This document shows, one piece after another, positions 1 to 10,200 of a stretch of DNA of 64,000 nucleotides. Source of the DNA: Symsagittifera roscoffensis (Eukaryota > Xenacoelomorpha > Acoela > Convolutidae); assembly GCF_963678635.1 (NCBI RefSeq), contig NC_087067.1, positions 47,838,618 through 47,902,617 on the forward strand, in the 5' to 3' direction. Every line of letters begins with the position of its first letter. The stretch's first letter is position 1. The position numbers were made by a program, and so were the translations under genes. A model generated the notes under the pieces. It searched no databases and was not told where the DNA came from. It saw only the letters and a program-made list of their open reading frames with translations.

Positions 1-249
1 GCCCCTGAACAAAAGACATAATTTTTGGAGAAAGTTCCAGATCTTCGCCTGCTCAAAACTACAATTTTTTTTAGTGTTGTTTTTAAAAATATTTTGATGT
101 AGGTGTAATAACTCACTGTTTAAATACCGGAAAAACCCGTTGTTTATCTTCTATATTTGTCTAAACTGACTTTAGGAGATGTTTGGCATTTGTAAATAAT
201 TTTCATAACATTGATTTCCTTGCAAAAATGAGGTTTTTTGCTTGCCTAG
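1..249 (+). other. Probable intron upstream of the protease exon
   Basis: No convincing coding frame. It ends in a T-rich tract followed by CCTAG at the exon boundary, so it is most simply the last intron of the protease gene. Its 5' end is outside the window. Confidence 0.5.
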
Positions 250-733
250 TTTCAATCAAAGCCACCATGCAAACGACTTGGCTTTGATCAGACTTGATCA
301 AACAGTTCCAGAATACCGTGTCATTGAGATGTGTCAGTACTACCCAGCCTCTTTTGACACACGTGCCGTATCAGTCGGTGTTGGATCCACCACTCAAGCT
401 GACTTCACCACGACAGGCTATCTTCGCGAAATTACCCTCAGGCTATCACCTCTCCAGATTATCGACTCATGGCTCAATTCTGAGATTTGCCCCATGAGTC
501 TGGTCTGCACCGAGACAACTGATGAAAACTCTGGATTGTGTTACAATGACGATGGTAATCCTCTCTTTCTTAGAGATTGTGAGACGCGTAACCACATTTG
601 TCTCCTAGGAATTGCAACTCCAACCTTGAAAGATGAGAGTCCTTTGAGGGACTGCAAAGGTCAAGCGGATTTCACTAGTATTCCACACTTTCATGATTGG
701 ATTTTTACGACGATTGCATTGAACATGGACTAA
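250..733 (+). CDS. Terminal exon of a trypsin-family (S1) serine protease homologue, probably catalytically dead
   Basis: Seen: an open frame entered through a splice-acceptor-like pyrimidine/AG at 248-249 and ending in TAA at 731-733. It carries the S1 signature around the catalytic aspartate (NDLALIRLD, Asp codon 275-277), then Cys-rich spacing, and a CYNDDGNPL segment where the family has its nucleophile loop (normally G-D-S-G-G). The codon at the serine position, 551-553, is GAT (Asp). The C-terminal helix region ends FHDWI, normal for secreted S1 proteases. Earlier exons (signal peptide, catalytic His) lie left of the window. Known: S1 homologues that lose the nucleophile are non-catalytic regulators or decoys in many invertebrates. 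Inferred: this is the last exon of such a homologue. An alternative is a decaying protease gene; the exon is otherwise intact, with no frameshift, so I prefer the first reading. Confidence 0.8.
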
Positions 734-738
734 AAGGA

Positions 739-744
739 AATAAA
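739..744 (+). terminator. Poly(A) signal of the protease gene
   Basis: AATAAA begins 6 bases after the stop codon of the protease exon, giving a very short 3' UTR. The 200 bases that follow, up to the retroelement, show nothing else. Confidence 0.55.
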
Positions 745-940
745 ACGCAATGAGGTTCAATTGTGAATGATCAATTAAAATAGAAACTTCGTGTGATTAC
801 GGATTATTATGGATTATAACAGATTATAATCTTTTTCATGCAAAAGCTTGGATATTTGAAACGTGTTCCTTTCTATTCAATCCCTGAACGCTGCAATTAG
901 CAAATTGGGATTTACATTTGGCTTCTTTTAAAAAGCGCTT

Positions 941-944
941 GTAC
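941..944. repeat. Target-site duplication, left copy (GTAC)
   Basis: GTAC lies directly before the first base (TG) of the 5' LTR and again directly after the last base (CA) of the 3' LTR. A 4-bp duplication is usual for Ty3/gypsy integrases. Confidence 0.85.
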
Positions 945-1354
945 TGGAACCTGATCTAAACTACATTTTATGATTGGATAAATTAGATATTTTACCACTG
1001 TAAAGTATTTAATATTAACCAATCATGATCCATCTGACTAACAATCCACTTATTTGTAAGTGCTGAAATTACTTGTAATTTCAGCACCAGAGAGATTTGA
1101 ATTTAACTTAGAAATTAGTTGAACTCTCCCGAGTACTTCAGCAGCCGCAATAAACCAGTATACCCTAGATCTATATAGCCTAGCAGAGACTAGTTAAACA
1201 ACCTGAGACTAGATAGTATAAGAGTAAGATTAGGATCGGTATTAGACTAAGAAGTTGCACGAATCTATCCGGCCGAAAATAAGATAGCGTGACGAGCAGA
1301 CGGTGTACCCTATCCGAAATTACTCTATGAGTTATACACTTCGGTCCTAACTCA
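945..1354 (+). repeat. 5' LTR of element 1
   Basis: 410 bp, TG...CA, matched almost base for base by 19451-19860. It contains AATAAA at 1149-1154, a likely polyadenylation signal in its R/U5 part. About 5 mismatches against the 3' LTR (counted by eye) imply a young insertion. Confidence 0.93.
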
Positions 1355-1356
1355 TC

Positions 1357-1370
1357 TGGTGCGACCATAA
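1357..1370 (+). other. Primer-binding site of element 1
   Basis: TGGTGCGACC starts two bases after the CA end of the 5' LTR. It would pair with a tRNA whose 3' end reads GGTCGCACCA. I do not assign the tRNA identity because I cannot search the host tRNA set. Confidence 0.65.
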
Positions 1371-1441
1371 GTCTCGAACAAGACCTTAATAGCTTAGAAT
1401 TAACCAATAATAGATTAGAATTTAGACAAAACATTTACAAA

Positions 1442-1675
1442 ATGTTATACGACGATAATTTAATCGAAATGTCTCTACGACTCAATAGATCAGAGCCAAT
1501 ATTCCGAACGATAACAGAACTACCCGGAATTGGAAGAAGACCTCGAACCAGAGACGACATACGACAAAATAGAAACTTACCATATAGTTATATGATAGTT
1601 CGGCAAAAGCCAACACAAACTTTTGTATTTAGAATACTACTAGCAATGAATTTAGATTTTCATTTGCAAACATAA
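1442..1675 (+). CDS. Small leader reading frame, 77 aa, unknown
   Basis: An ATG frame in the leader, 72 bases after the primer site. The product is Arg-rich in the middle (residues ~32-45) and has no domain I recognise. It could be a translated upstream ORF, a remnant of a longer accessory frame, or chance. It precedes every structural gene of the element, so if translated it would affect initiation at the 155-aa ORF further down. Confidence that it is a real gene is low. Confidence 0.2.
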   Translation: MLYDDNLIEMSLRLNRSEPIFRTITELPGIGRRPRTRDDIRQNRNLPYSYMIVRQKPTQTFVFRILLAMNLDFHLQT

Positions 1676-2001
1676 ATTTTGAAGTCAATGTTCAAAATCA
1701 TTTCAGGCGCTAAACAAAATTATTAATATACAATAACGATTGATAAAAAGATCTCAGATCGTTTTCCTAAATTCTGCAGTAATATACAAAACATGTTTGA
1801 AAAATATTTATTGAAAAATCAAAATAAGAATTAGTAGCATGACAATAAATGGTTAGTAATCATAAATCATCCTGTTGTTCCAGCTTCATCACCTAAACAT
1901 AACAGCATTCATAAGCTCACTAATATCATAAAAACACTAAATCTTTTCCTTACACAAATTTAAATCATTTTAAAACTTAAATTCACTTAATTTTAAAATT
2001 A

Positions 2002-2026
2002 GATCATCAAGGCTTATCCTTGGATC
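2002..2026 (+). repeat. Leader hairpin a
   Basis: GATCATCAAGG then CCTTGGATC with a 5-base loop: a short inverted repeat (core stem CAAGG/CCTTG). An almost identical hairpin follows 60 bases on. Confidence 0.5.
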
Positions 2027-2061
2027 TTAAATCATTTTCTATTTAATAAAATTTAAAACTT

Positions 2062-2086
2062 GATCATCAAGGCCTCTCCTTGGATC
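2062..2086 (+). repeat. Leader hairpin b, copy of hairpin a
   Basis: Same stem as hairpin a, with a changed loop (CTCT in place of TTAT). Duplicated hairpins with exposed loops are typical of retroviral dimerisation/packaging regions; the function here is inference. Confidence 0.5.
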
Positions 2087-2121
2087 AAAAAGAACAATTT
2101 GTTCTCCCCCACCCACTTAGC

Positions 2122-2488
2122 TAGTGTCTAACGACCTCAAACGTCGATTCACTATCCAACCCTTTCTAAAAACCCAGGACTAACAGAAATTTTTGAACAA
2201 AACTAATCATTCAAATTAGGATAAACAGTGAAGAACTTCGGTTATTCATCCTTCACTTGATCCCCCCTCTTACCAGACCCAGGATAAATCTTAGACTTAG
2301 TAAGTTTAAAATAGTATCTAACGAACTACTCGCGTTCTAATTATACCTGAACCTTGTGGATCGATTTACTATTCTCCAACCCTGAACACAATCACTACCC
2401 TTAAGTAAGATTAAGTAAGTTAACACCTTAGCTTATACTAGCTACGAGAAAGTATAAAATCATTCTTCGGAATCGATATACTTTTCTC
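2122..2488 (+). promoter_or_regulatory. Series of four stem-loops with shared layout and different stems
   Basis: Stems seen: 2122-2126 with 2150-2154 (TAGTG/CACTA), 2227-2233 with 2251-2257 (AGTGAAG/CTTCACT), 2310-2316 with 2367-2373 (AATAGTA/TACTATT), and 2446-2456 with 2477-2488 (GAGAAAGTATA with one bulge). Three of them carry TCGAT shortly before the right arm and CCAACCCT just after it, while the paired arms differ. Shared architecture with unshared stems is what duplicated, function-keeping RNA structures look like. No folding energy was computed. Confidence 0.45.
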
Positions 2489-2602
2489 TCCAACCCTGAA
2501 CAAATAGACCCAGGTTAAGCTAACCAAAAAAATCGTAAGGACTAACAGTTTAAGCAAATAGAAATCATTTAACAACCTTTTGCACCCATCATCCTAAACC
2601 TT

Positions 2603-3070
2603 ATGCCATTTAAAAACCTAGGAAATAAACAAACAATCGTTTTACACAATTGTGAAATAGATAACAAAAAATACGATCTTGTAATCACACCACACACACA
2701 AACAGTTGGATATATCAGAACAAAACGACAAACACTAAAGAGAAAAATAATAACTAAACAAAGACAAATAACACGAAAAAGATTTTCAAAAAATCGAAAC
2801 GCATTTTCAGAATCAGAAACCAACAGTTTAGACGAACTTTATAAACTAAAAGAATCAATAGATAAAAATGGCCCAATTCACGATCAATTATATTTCTCTG
2901 ACTCAGAAACAACTTCAAATTCATCAAAAAGAGGAAAAAGAAGAATAAAAAAGCAGTATAAACACAAACCAGTACATTTATACAATTGGAATCAACCAAT
3001 TAGACACATTGATAATTACATATTAACAGTCATCGAACGAAAAAATGAGCTCAACGCACACCCCAGGTGA
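2603..3070 (+). CDS. Small basic protein upstream of gag (155 aa), unknown accessory
   Basis: ATG at 2603; the stop overlaps the start of gag by 26 bases, in another frame. The product is very basic: Lys/Arg clusters at residues ~39-65 and 109-122, separated by Ser/acidic patches (~69-79 and 99-108), which is the composition of nuclear or RNA-binding regulators with likely casein-kinase-type sites. No zinc or membrane motif. Known: complex retroviruses use small basic proteins for RNA export or transcription control, but I see no homology to any of them. Inferred only from composition and position: an RNA-binding or nuclear accessory of this element. The overlap with gag suggests coupled translation. 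Confidence 0.6.
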   Translation: MPFKNLGNKQTIVLHNCEIDNKKYDLVITPHTQTVGYIRTKRQTLKRKIITKQRQITRKRFSKNRNAFSESETNSLDELYKLKESIDKNGPIHDQLYFSDSETTSNSSKRGKRRIKKQYKHKPVHLYNWNQPIRHIDNYILTVIERKNELNAHPR

Positions 3071-6000
3071 AGAAAGTCCAGATGATGATGATATCTTCCC
3101 CTTTATAGTAGATGCAACCACTGATAGAGGACAGCATATATTTTGCAAAAATTTACTCTTAAATTTGTTTGAACCCGGAATCAGTCCATGTAAAACAGAG
3201 TTCCCAGATGTAAGAATAAAAAGACAAATTATCGATCACTATCTAAAAGATATATGTAACCTAACACAACAATACGGAATCTACTCCATAGAATTCAGCT
3301 CACCAAACCAGAATCACAGTAAATATATAATTCAAACAGACGACCTTGATTTAGAATTTTCAAAAGTATTCTCAGAATATATAAAAAGCATCCAATATCA
3401 TAACTCACAAAGAGCAAACTCCATATTCACCAATGAAGTTTTTGCGATAATATATAGTTATATCTCGATATTAGAAAACGAAATCCAGATACCAAATGTC
3501 TCACCGACAGAAACATCTAAACATATAAGAGTACGACATGAAATCACACTACTCTCTAGTTTTCTAAATATAATTAAAGAAAATTTCACGAAAGATGAAG
3601 TTTCACAACATACAAAACACGACTTACAAAAAATTTTGGCATGGTTCATAATAGATTATTTCACACATAATATTGATTTAATTTCACAAGCAAGAAAAAA
3701 TTTTAGACCCCAAAACTCAAACGATGATACTGCCATTACAGAACAATCAGACTATGTTTGGGACCCCGAATGGTCTCATCCCGCATTCATAAACTTCCCA
3801 CAATCAATCTCAAGTCAAGCAATAAGTACGATATCTTATGTAAGAGATTATGTACGAGTAATACCATTAACCATTGATGCAACACCATTAAACTATAATA
3901 CATTTTTACCCGATATGCAAAATAATAGTTTAAACTCTACAGTCATACACAATGAAAACCTCAATGGAACTAGGAATCTTACTCAACAAGATATCCAGAC
4001 ACCATCACACTTCATAAATGAAGAAATCGTACACACAACAACTACACAACAAAGTATTTCACCAATACGTCCAAACTTAACAACACCAAGAAATACAAAC
4101 CCTTCACAAACACAGGTAACCTTACAATCAACCGTTAAACCTTCGGTTGCCCCAAAATATTCACACATGGATTACCAAACATACAGACCCATGACAATAC
4201 CGCCAAAACCACGAAGAACGTTCACAAGAATCACTTTTGCAGAACACAATTATAATTATGCACATTCGTCAAAAACAAACTATCCCCCACGAAAAACTAA
4301 TAATAATCATGTATGTTCTCACTATTGGGATAACCCAATGACAACAACCAACTCAGTAAATTTTCGAACTAATTCACATCCTCCACAGGATCGTAGTGAA
4401 AACTATCCATTTTTTCAACAAAATAAAAACAAAAAACAAACATCTTATCAAATGGATTACTTATCCTCAGATGATGATTTCTTACAACCAGATATATTTG
4501 CACCCTATAATCAAGAATATCGTGGACAAGGAATACAGAAACCACATACATATAATAGAATTTTTTCTCCACAACCAATAGATACACAAAATCAACAACC
4601 AATTCAGCAACAAAACCCAATCAATACACAATCTTTTCAACCAATTCAGCAACAAAACCCAATGATTGCAAACTCGTACCAACCAACACAAATGCAAAAT
4701 GAAATACCACTCCCATATTATCTTCAACAACACGAAATAACAAGAAATCAACTTTCAAATTTTTCTCAAATGCCAAATGCAGCAGAATCATTACAAATGA
4801 CTATGAATCCATACCTTATGGGTGGATCATCAATAACATCAAATAAACCTTTAATGGTATTCACAGGAACAGACCCTGAATATTCTGTAGAAGATTATTT
4901 AAATGCAGTAACAGCAAATTTGATTTTAAATATAGGACCTGAACCAATTAATACGCCACTACATCAAAACTGGATACATCGACGCACAGCGTTAATACAA
5001 ACAACTTTAGATGGCGCAGCCCAGAAATGGTTTTCAGTATTGCCTATAGAAATAAAATCAAATTGGAAAAGGTTTACACAAGAATTTTCAAAAATGTTTG
5101 ACTCCGAAAGAAACAAACAACAACAAAGAGTTTTATGTAATGAAATTCGCAGATTACCAAACAAAACCATCAAGCAATTAGCAGTACGAATCGAAACACT
5201 AGTTCGAAAAGCATATTCATTAAATACACATGACTATAAAAACACAAAGATGACAGAAATCTTAATGATGACCTTAACACCACAATTAAGGAAAATAGCA
5301 ATAAAAAAGAGAGCATCCCATCCTTCTTCAATTCGAGAACCCGATTTAGATTTTCGAAAACTAGTAGACAAACTAGAACAAGCAGAAATCACGATGAAAC
5401 TCGAAGAAACGGAAAATCTGAAATTACAATACGTTAACAGAATTGAAACAGCTTCCGCAAATATAAACAATATACAGGAATCAGGTACAGACCTCGTTGA
5501 AAAAATCACTGAAATACTCAATATTTACGAAAAACACCCAAACTTTAAAGGCAAACCATCTTTCAAAAAATGGTGTAATTATTGCCGACGATATGGACAT
5601 AGTATTTCTGAATGTAGACAAAAACAGCAAGACAATCAAAATAAACCTCAAAAATATAAAGAACCAAATAAATCATTCTATCAATACATGAGAAAAGATC
5701 AAAATCTACCGAACAAAACAGTCTACAGCAACAACAATTCAGGAAAACCACTCCCGAACAATACAAATTATACAAGAAATCAATCACCATATAACTCAAG
5801 TTATAGAGGAAGATCACCAGAACGAAGAAACACGCAAAATTCATCACAAAATCACTACAATAGACCAAATAGTCGAAATAACTACTCCAGATCAAATTCA
5901 AATACACAACGATTTGTTTCTAGATCTAATTCCCAATCAAGAAATAATTACTATCCAAACAACCAATCACGAAATTCATCATACAATAGGAATAGAAACT

Positions 6001-7094
6001 ACTCCTATAATCGGAATAGAAGTTATTCAAACAACCGAAACCAGAATTACCCGAACAATCGATCAATGAATAACTCATATAATAGATCGAACTATAACAG
6101 ACCAAACAATAATTACCAAAACAGATCACGAAATAATTCACAAAATCGACATTCAAGTTATAATAATCGTTATAGAAATTATTCCCAATCACCACACAGG
6201 AATAATAACCATTATAATAATTCTAATAATCGCCATAGAAGCAGTACACCTAAACATCAAAGGAATATAAATCAAGTACAATCAAATCCAGAAACAACAT
6301 CAGACCCTCCAGGTATTGACGACACAGTAAATGATACGTTACAACTCAATCAAATCAACTGTGAATCATCAGATTCAGAAAGTGAAACAGAAAACACTCT
6401 CTCCATCAATATGATAAAAGTCGAAAATGACTATGAACCTGTTATATATGAACAACCTTTTTCATCACACATATATGAGAATCAATCAGAACTCCTTCAC
6501 AATTATTATATTAAACCCGTCCATTCCACACCGACAACACAAAAAACTAATGAAATAAACAATACAAATCAACCCAATGAGAACGAAAAAACAAAATGCT
6601 TGAATACAAATCACATCTATCAAAACATACAAAAAGAACAACCCAAAGAAAAAATTTGGACAATACCATTTCTTTTAGAAAGTCCAAGAAGCAAAGAATT
6701 TCAACCACCAGATCTTGAAATTGATTTTTTAATTGATTCAGGAGCAGAATCAAATATAATAAACATTCCCACATGGAATGAAATAAAAACCTTACACCCA
6801 AAGCTAACACCTCTTGAAACCTCCAGTAAACTAGCAACAGCACAAGGATCAACATTAATAAACTACGGAAAAATTCAATTATTTCTTCTCCCCACAAGAA
6901 CAATGGAGCAAAACAAAATTTTAACCAAACCATTTAAACAAATATTCCATATCACTGATATTAAACACAATATCATTGGAATACCATTCATATCTAAATA
7001 TATACCAACAATCAACATCTTAAACAGTAAAATATTAATCAAAGATAAATATACAAAAACAAAAGACACATCCCTAACATTTTTTCAAAGATAA
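3045..7094 (+). CDS. gag-pro: Gag-protease polyprotein of element 1 (1349 aa)
   Basis: One intact frame. Residues ~1-600 form an unusually long N-terminal extension, Asn/Gln/Thr-rich with QQQNP repeats near 520-555. Residues ~600-790 are a Ty3-type capsid (conserved aromatic/Trp pattern, with QKWF near the middle). A CCHC zinc knuckle (C-x2-C-x4-H-x4-C) starts at Cys844. Residues ~885-1095 are a low-complexity Arg/Asn/Ser/Tyr tract, probably RNA-binding. The retropepsin active site D-S-G-A is at 1231-1234, followed by a flap-like region and an I-I-G-I-P motif. Role: forms the particle, packages RNA and cleaves the polyproteins. Gag of related elements is usually 300-500 aa, so 1349 aa including protease is very long. 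It ends in TAA with no frameshift site seen, and pol begins separately 147 nt later. Confidence 0.93.
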   Translation: MSSTHTPGEESPDDDDIFPFIVDATTDRGQHIFCKNLLLNLFEPGISPCKTEFPDVRIKRQIIDHYLKDICNLTQQYGIYSIEFSSPNQNHSKYIIQTDDLDLEFSKVFSEYIKSIQYHNSQRANSIFTNEVFAIIYSYISILENEIQIPNVSPTETSKHIRVRHEITLLSSFLNIIKENFTKDEVSQHTKHDLQKILAWFIIDYFTHNIDLISQARKNFRPQNSNDDTAITEQSDYVWDPEWSHPAFINFPQSISSQAISTISYVRDYVRVIPLTIDATPLNYNTFLPDMQNNSLNSTVIHNENLNGTRNLTQQDIQTPSHFINEEIVHTTTTQQSISPIRPNLTTPRNTNPSQTQVTLQSTVKPSVAPKYSHMDYQTYRPMTIPPKPRRTFTRITFAEHNYNYAHSSKTNYPPRKTNNNHVCSHYWDNPMTTTNSVNFRTNSHPPQDRSENYPFFQQNKNKKQTSYQMDYLSSDDDFLQPDIFAPYNQEYRGQGIQKPHTYNRIFSPQPIDTQNQQPIQQQNPINTQSFQPIQQQNPMIANSYQPTQMQNEIPLPYYLQQHEITRNQLSNFSQMPNAAESLQMTMNPYLMGGSSITSNKPLMVFTGTDPEYSVEDYLNAVTANLILNIGPEPINTPLHQNWIHRRTALIQTTLDGAAQKWFSVLPIEIKSNWKRFTQEFSKMFDSERNKQQQRVLCNEIRRLPNKTIKQLAVRIETLVRKAYSLNTHDYKNTKMTEILMMTLTPQLRKIAIKKRASHPSSIREPDLDFRKLVDKLEQAEITMKLEETENLKLQYVNRIETASANINNIQESGTDLVEKITEILNIYEKHPNFKGKPSFKKWCNYCRRYGHSISECRQKQQDNQNKPQKYKEPNKSFYQYMRKDQNLPNKTVYSNNNSGKPLPNNTNYTRNQSPYNSSYRGRSPERRNTQNSSQNHYNRPNSRNNYSRSNSNTQRFVSRSNSQSRNNYYPNNQSRNSSYNRNRNYSYNRNRSYSNNRNQNYPNNRSMNNSYNRSNYNRPNNNYQNRSRNNSQNRHSSYNNRYRNYSQSPHRNNNHYNNSNNRHRSSTPKHQRNINQVQSNPETTSDPPGIDDTVNDTLQLNQINCESSDSESETENTLSINMIKVENDYEPVIYEQPFSSHIYENQSELLHNYYIKPVHSTPTTQKTNEINNTNQPNENEKTKCLNTNHIYQNIQKEQPKEKIWTIPFLLESPRSKEFQPPDLEIDFLIDSGAESNIINIPTWNEIKTLHPKLTPLETSSKLATAQGSTLINYGKIQLFLLPTRTMEQNKILTKPFKQIFHITDIKHNIIGIPFISKYIPTINILNSKILIKDKYTKTKDTSLTFFQR

Positions 7095-7241
7095 AATAAA
7101 CAACCACCATTCTTTTCAAAATTCTATCCAATATATAACCAACAAAGAAAACACTTGAAACCACTATCAGGAAACATATACAATTTTTCAATAAAGCAAG
7201 TTCACCAATATGATAAAAAGCAAAACAAATAAAAATTTTAT

Positions 7242-10200
7242 ATGTCAGATTTTGAATTCAAACCTATTCATAAATTTTTCAAAATCACAATCTCATCAAT
7301 AAAATATTTGAAAAACTCGAATTCAGATATTATTTCCTTACATGTATACAACAATACACCTTACCAAGTAACACTACCTTTAGGACTTTTAGGCTATTGC
7401 GAAACCAACGCTACAATATCACCGATACACGAAAAAGCGTATCGCGTAAATAATATACTCCAATTATTAGATATTTGTCAATCCACAATTCTTAATGAAG
7501 AATTATCCATAAATAATATAATAAGTAACGAAAAAAGAAATACGGATTATTTCACAAAAACCCCATATTTCAAACCGACATTCAACATAAATAACTACAC
7601 AGAGAATCAACAGAAATTTTTAACAATGTTTAATTTCCAACATTCACAAATAACACAAGACGAATTTGAAAAATTAGCCAAACAGCTAATTAAATATTCA
7701 TCAGTCTATGCAACATCCAAATTTGATGTTGGCAAAATCAGCTCATCACTACATCTCCCATTAAAACCAGACGCAGTTTTCAAAAAACAAAGAGCAAGTA
7801 AAGTACCAATTCATTTACACGATAAAGTGAACAGATTACTTGATATTTTAGAACAATACAATATAATCTCACCAGTAAATAAAGAAGAACAACCAAAAGG
7901 TAACACATTTATCAACCCTGTTATCATTCTAGCTGAAGGAGAATCATTAAAAATCGTTCTCGACGCTAGATACCTCAACTCACTCATAGATGAATCAAAG
8001 TGTAATTGGCCTATTGAACCAATACAAGTTATTTTAACAAAAATAAATGGAAAATACTTTACAACCGCAGATATGAATAGTGCATATAATCAAATGCCAT
8101 TAGATGAACAATCACGACGTTTAACACAATTTGTTATTGGAAACCAACATTACGAATTCAACCGCTTATTCTATGGAATATCCATAGGACCAGCAGCATT
8201 TTCAGCTTTTATGAGCAAAATTTTTCGACCACTAATACTCAAGAAAAACGCAATCACCTATTTAGACGATGTTTTTATGCAATCACAAACAAAAGAGGGA
8301 ATGTTCAATGTTTTAGAACAATATCACCAAATACTTCAGAACGAAAATCTGAAGGCCGCCCCCGATAAATCACACTTCTTTTTGACAAGAGTTAAATTCT
8401 TAGGACATAATATAGAAAGAAAAACAATCACTCCATTGAAATCACGTATAGACGCTATTCAAAAACTCCAACCACCAACAAATAAAAAGAAAATCCAAGA
8501 ATTCCTTGGAATGTTAAACTTTTTAAGCAAATATGTTTATAAAATGCAATTATATCTACGACCATTCTATAACATACTTAGACAACAAAATAATTTTGAA
8601 TGGAATACAGAACATCAAGCACGATTTGAAGAAATTAAAAAACTTCTAATTGAACAAATTTCAAACACAATTCCAGATTCAAATCAACCATTTTATGCAA
8701 TGTGCGATGCTTCGAACTTTGGCATCGGCGCAGCATTATTACAATCACATAATGGTACAAATAAAATGAACCTCATATCAGCAAATTCTCGATTATTCAC
8801 TCAAGCAGAGCTACGACTCTCAACTCTAATGAGAGAATGTACAGCCATAATATATACACTAACAGAATATGAATTTCTTGTACTTGGATCAAAACATCCC
8901 ACAGTTCTATTCACAGACCATAAACCAATCATTTTTCTTTTTACACAAAAGTCTAATCCAAACCACCGAGTTTATAGATTTCAACTAATTTTAATGAAAT
9001 TCCCAAACTTACGTATAGTTTGGACCGCAGGAAAAAATCTTGCATTACCAGACACCTTAAGTCGAAATACGCCACCTGAATTACTTACACGTAAAACCAC
9101 AGTTGAAATACCCAAAAATATAAAATTCTACCTTGCAGAAAATGAAACATCACCCCGACTAGAATTCAAATATGCAGTAAAAACTGACGTTGAACAATCA
9201 CAGATAAACAATCTACAACACTTCCCACTTTATTTAGATTGCCAAAATAATCACTATGAAGTTGATCTACTTGGAACATCAACTTTTAAACCAATCCCAT
9301 ATTCACAATGGATAAAAAATAACACCCAACAAAAAAGAAGAAAACAACATCCGCCTAAAAAAGACCATTTTCCACTAATTGAAAAAGAAAATTTAACTGA
9401 TAAAATAAACTTATCAGGACCACAAACAAACGATTCAAAATACACAATAAATCAAGTTTTTGACCTCCATGACCCACTTGATACAATACCCTTATCTAAA
9501 TTAGAAATTGAAAACATATTTCTCCCCCCAACAGAAACAATTACAATTTCAACATTGAAACAATACCAAAATCTTGACCCAGTAATTAGACAACTAAAAT
9601 CATGGCACAAATATAAAACTAAACCCGTCAAGGCAGATACAACTATTTTAGGAAATAAAACACTCCTCCGATATTTTCGAAAATTCAATAATACAACAAT
9701 TAACGAAAACACAGACCTTTTAGAATACAAACTAAATGAATCTACAGTTCCCTGTCTCCCTTTAAGTATGATTCTCATAGCTTTTAATATCTCACATACA
9801 CAAAATATTAAAGGACACTCTGGATCAGAGAAAACATATTCAAATTTTATACAAAACTTTTATTTTCCAAATGCACCAATTTGGATAAAAGTACTATGCA
9901 ATGACTGTATAGTATGTCAACTAAATAAACCTTACCCAAATCAAAAACAAATAGCACAAAAACAAGATTTTAAAGGACAAAGTCTGTACTTTAACCATCG
10001 TATCTCATTTGATACTAAAGGACCAATTTCACCCTCATCCGAAGGAAACTCCTACATTATGGTAATTGTTGACGCATTTACACATTATGTAGCACTTAAC
10101 CCAGTACCACATTGTAACGCTTATTATGCTTACACAACGCTTTATGAACACTGGATAGCAAAATTCGGACTACCAGAAATTTTAGTTACAGACAACGGTA

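Larger units (their letters stand above)
1676..2602 (+). promoter_or_regulatory. Structured untranslated leader of element 1
   Basis: About 0.9 kb with no sustained reading frame. It holds two near-identical hairpins (2002-2026 and 2062-2086), four further stem-loops between 2122 and 2488, and recurring single-stranded-looking motifs (CCAACCCT after three of the stem-loops, CCCAGG three times near 2170, 2277 and 2507). Known: packaging signals and internal ribosome entry elements sit here in retroviruses. Inferred: a structured RNA for packaging or translation of this element. Confidence 0.5.

Noticed and set aside
4482..6195. Minus-strand frames inside gag (4482-4751, 5563-5907, 5926-6195)
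   Set aside because: Shadows of the A/C-rich, low-complexity Gag coding strand; Leu/Tyr/Cys-rich nonsense translations.
7092..7244. A programmed frameshift joining Gag-protease to Pol
   Set aside because: The pol frame is closed by TAA at 7230-7232 and the gap is 147 bases; no slippery site can bridge it.
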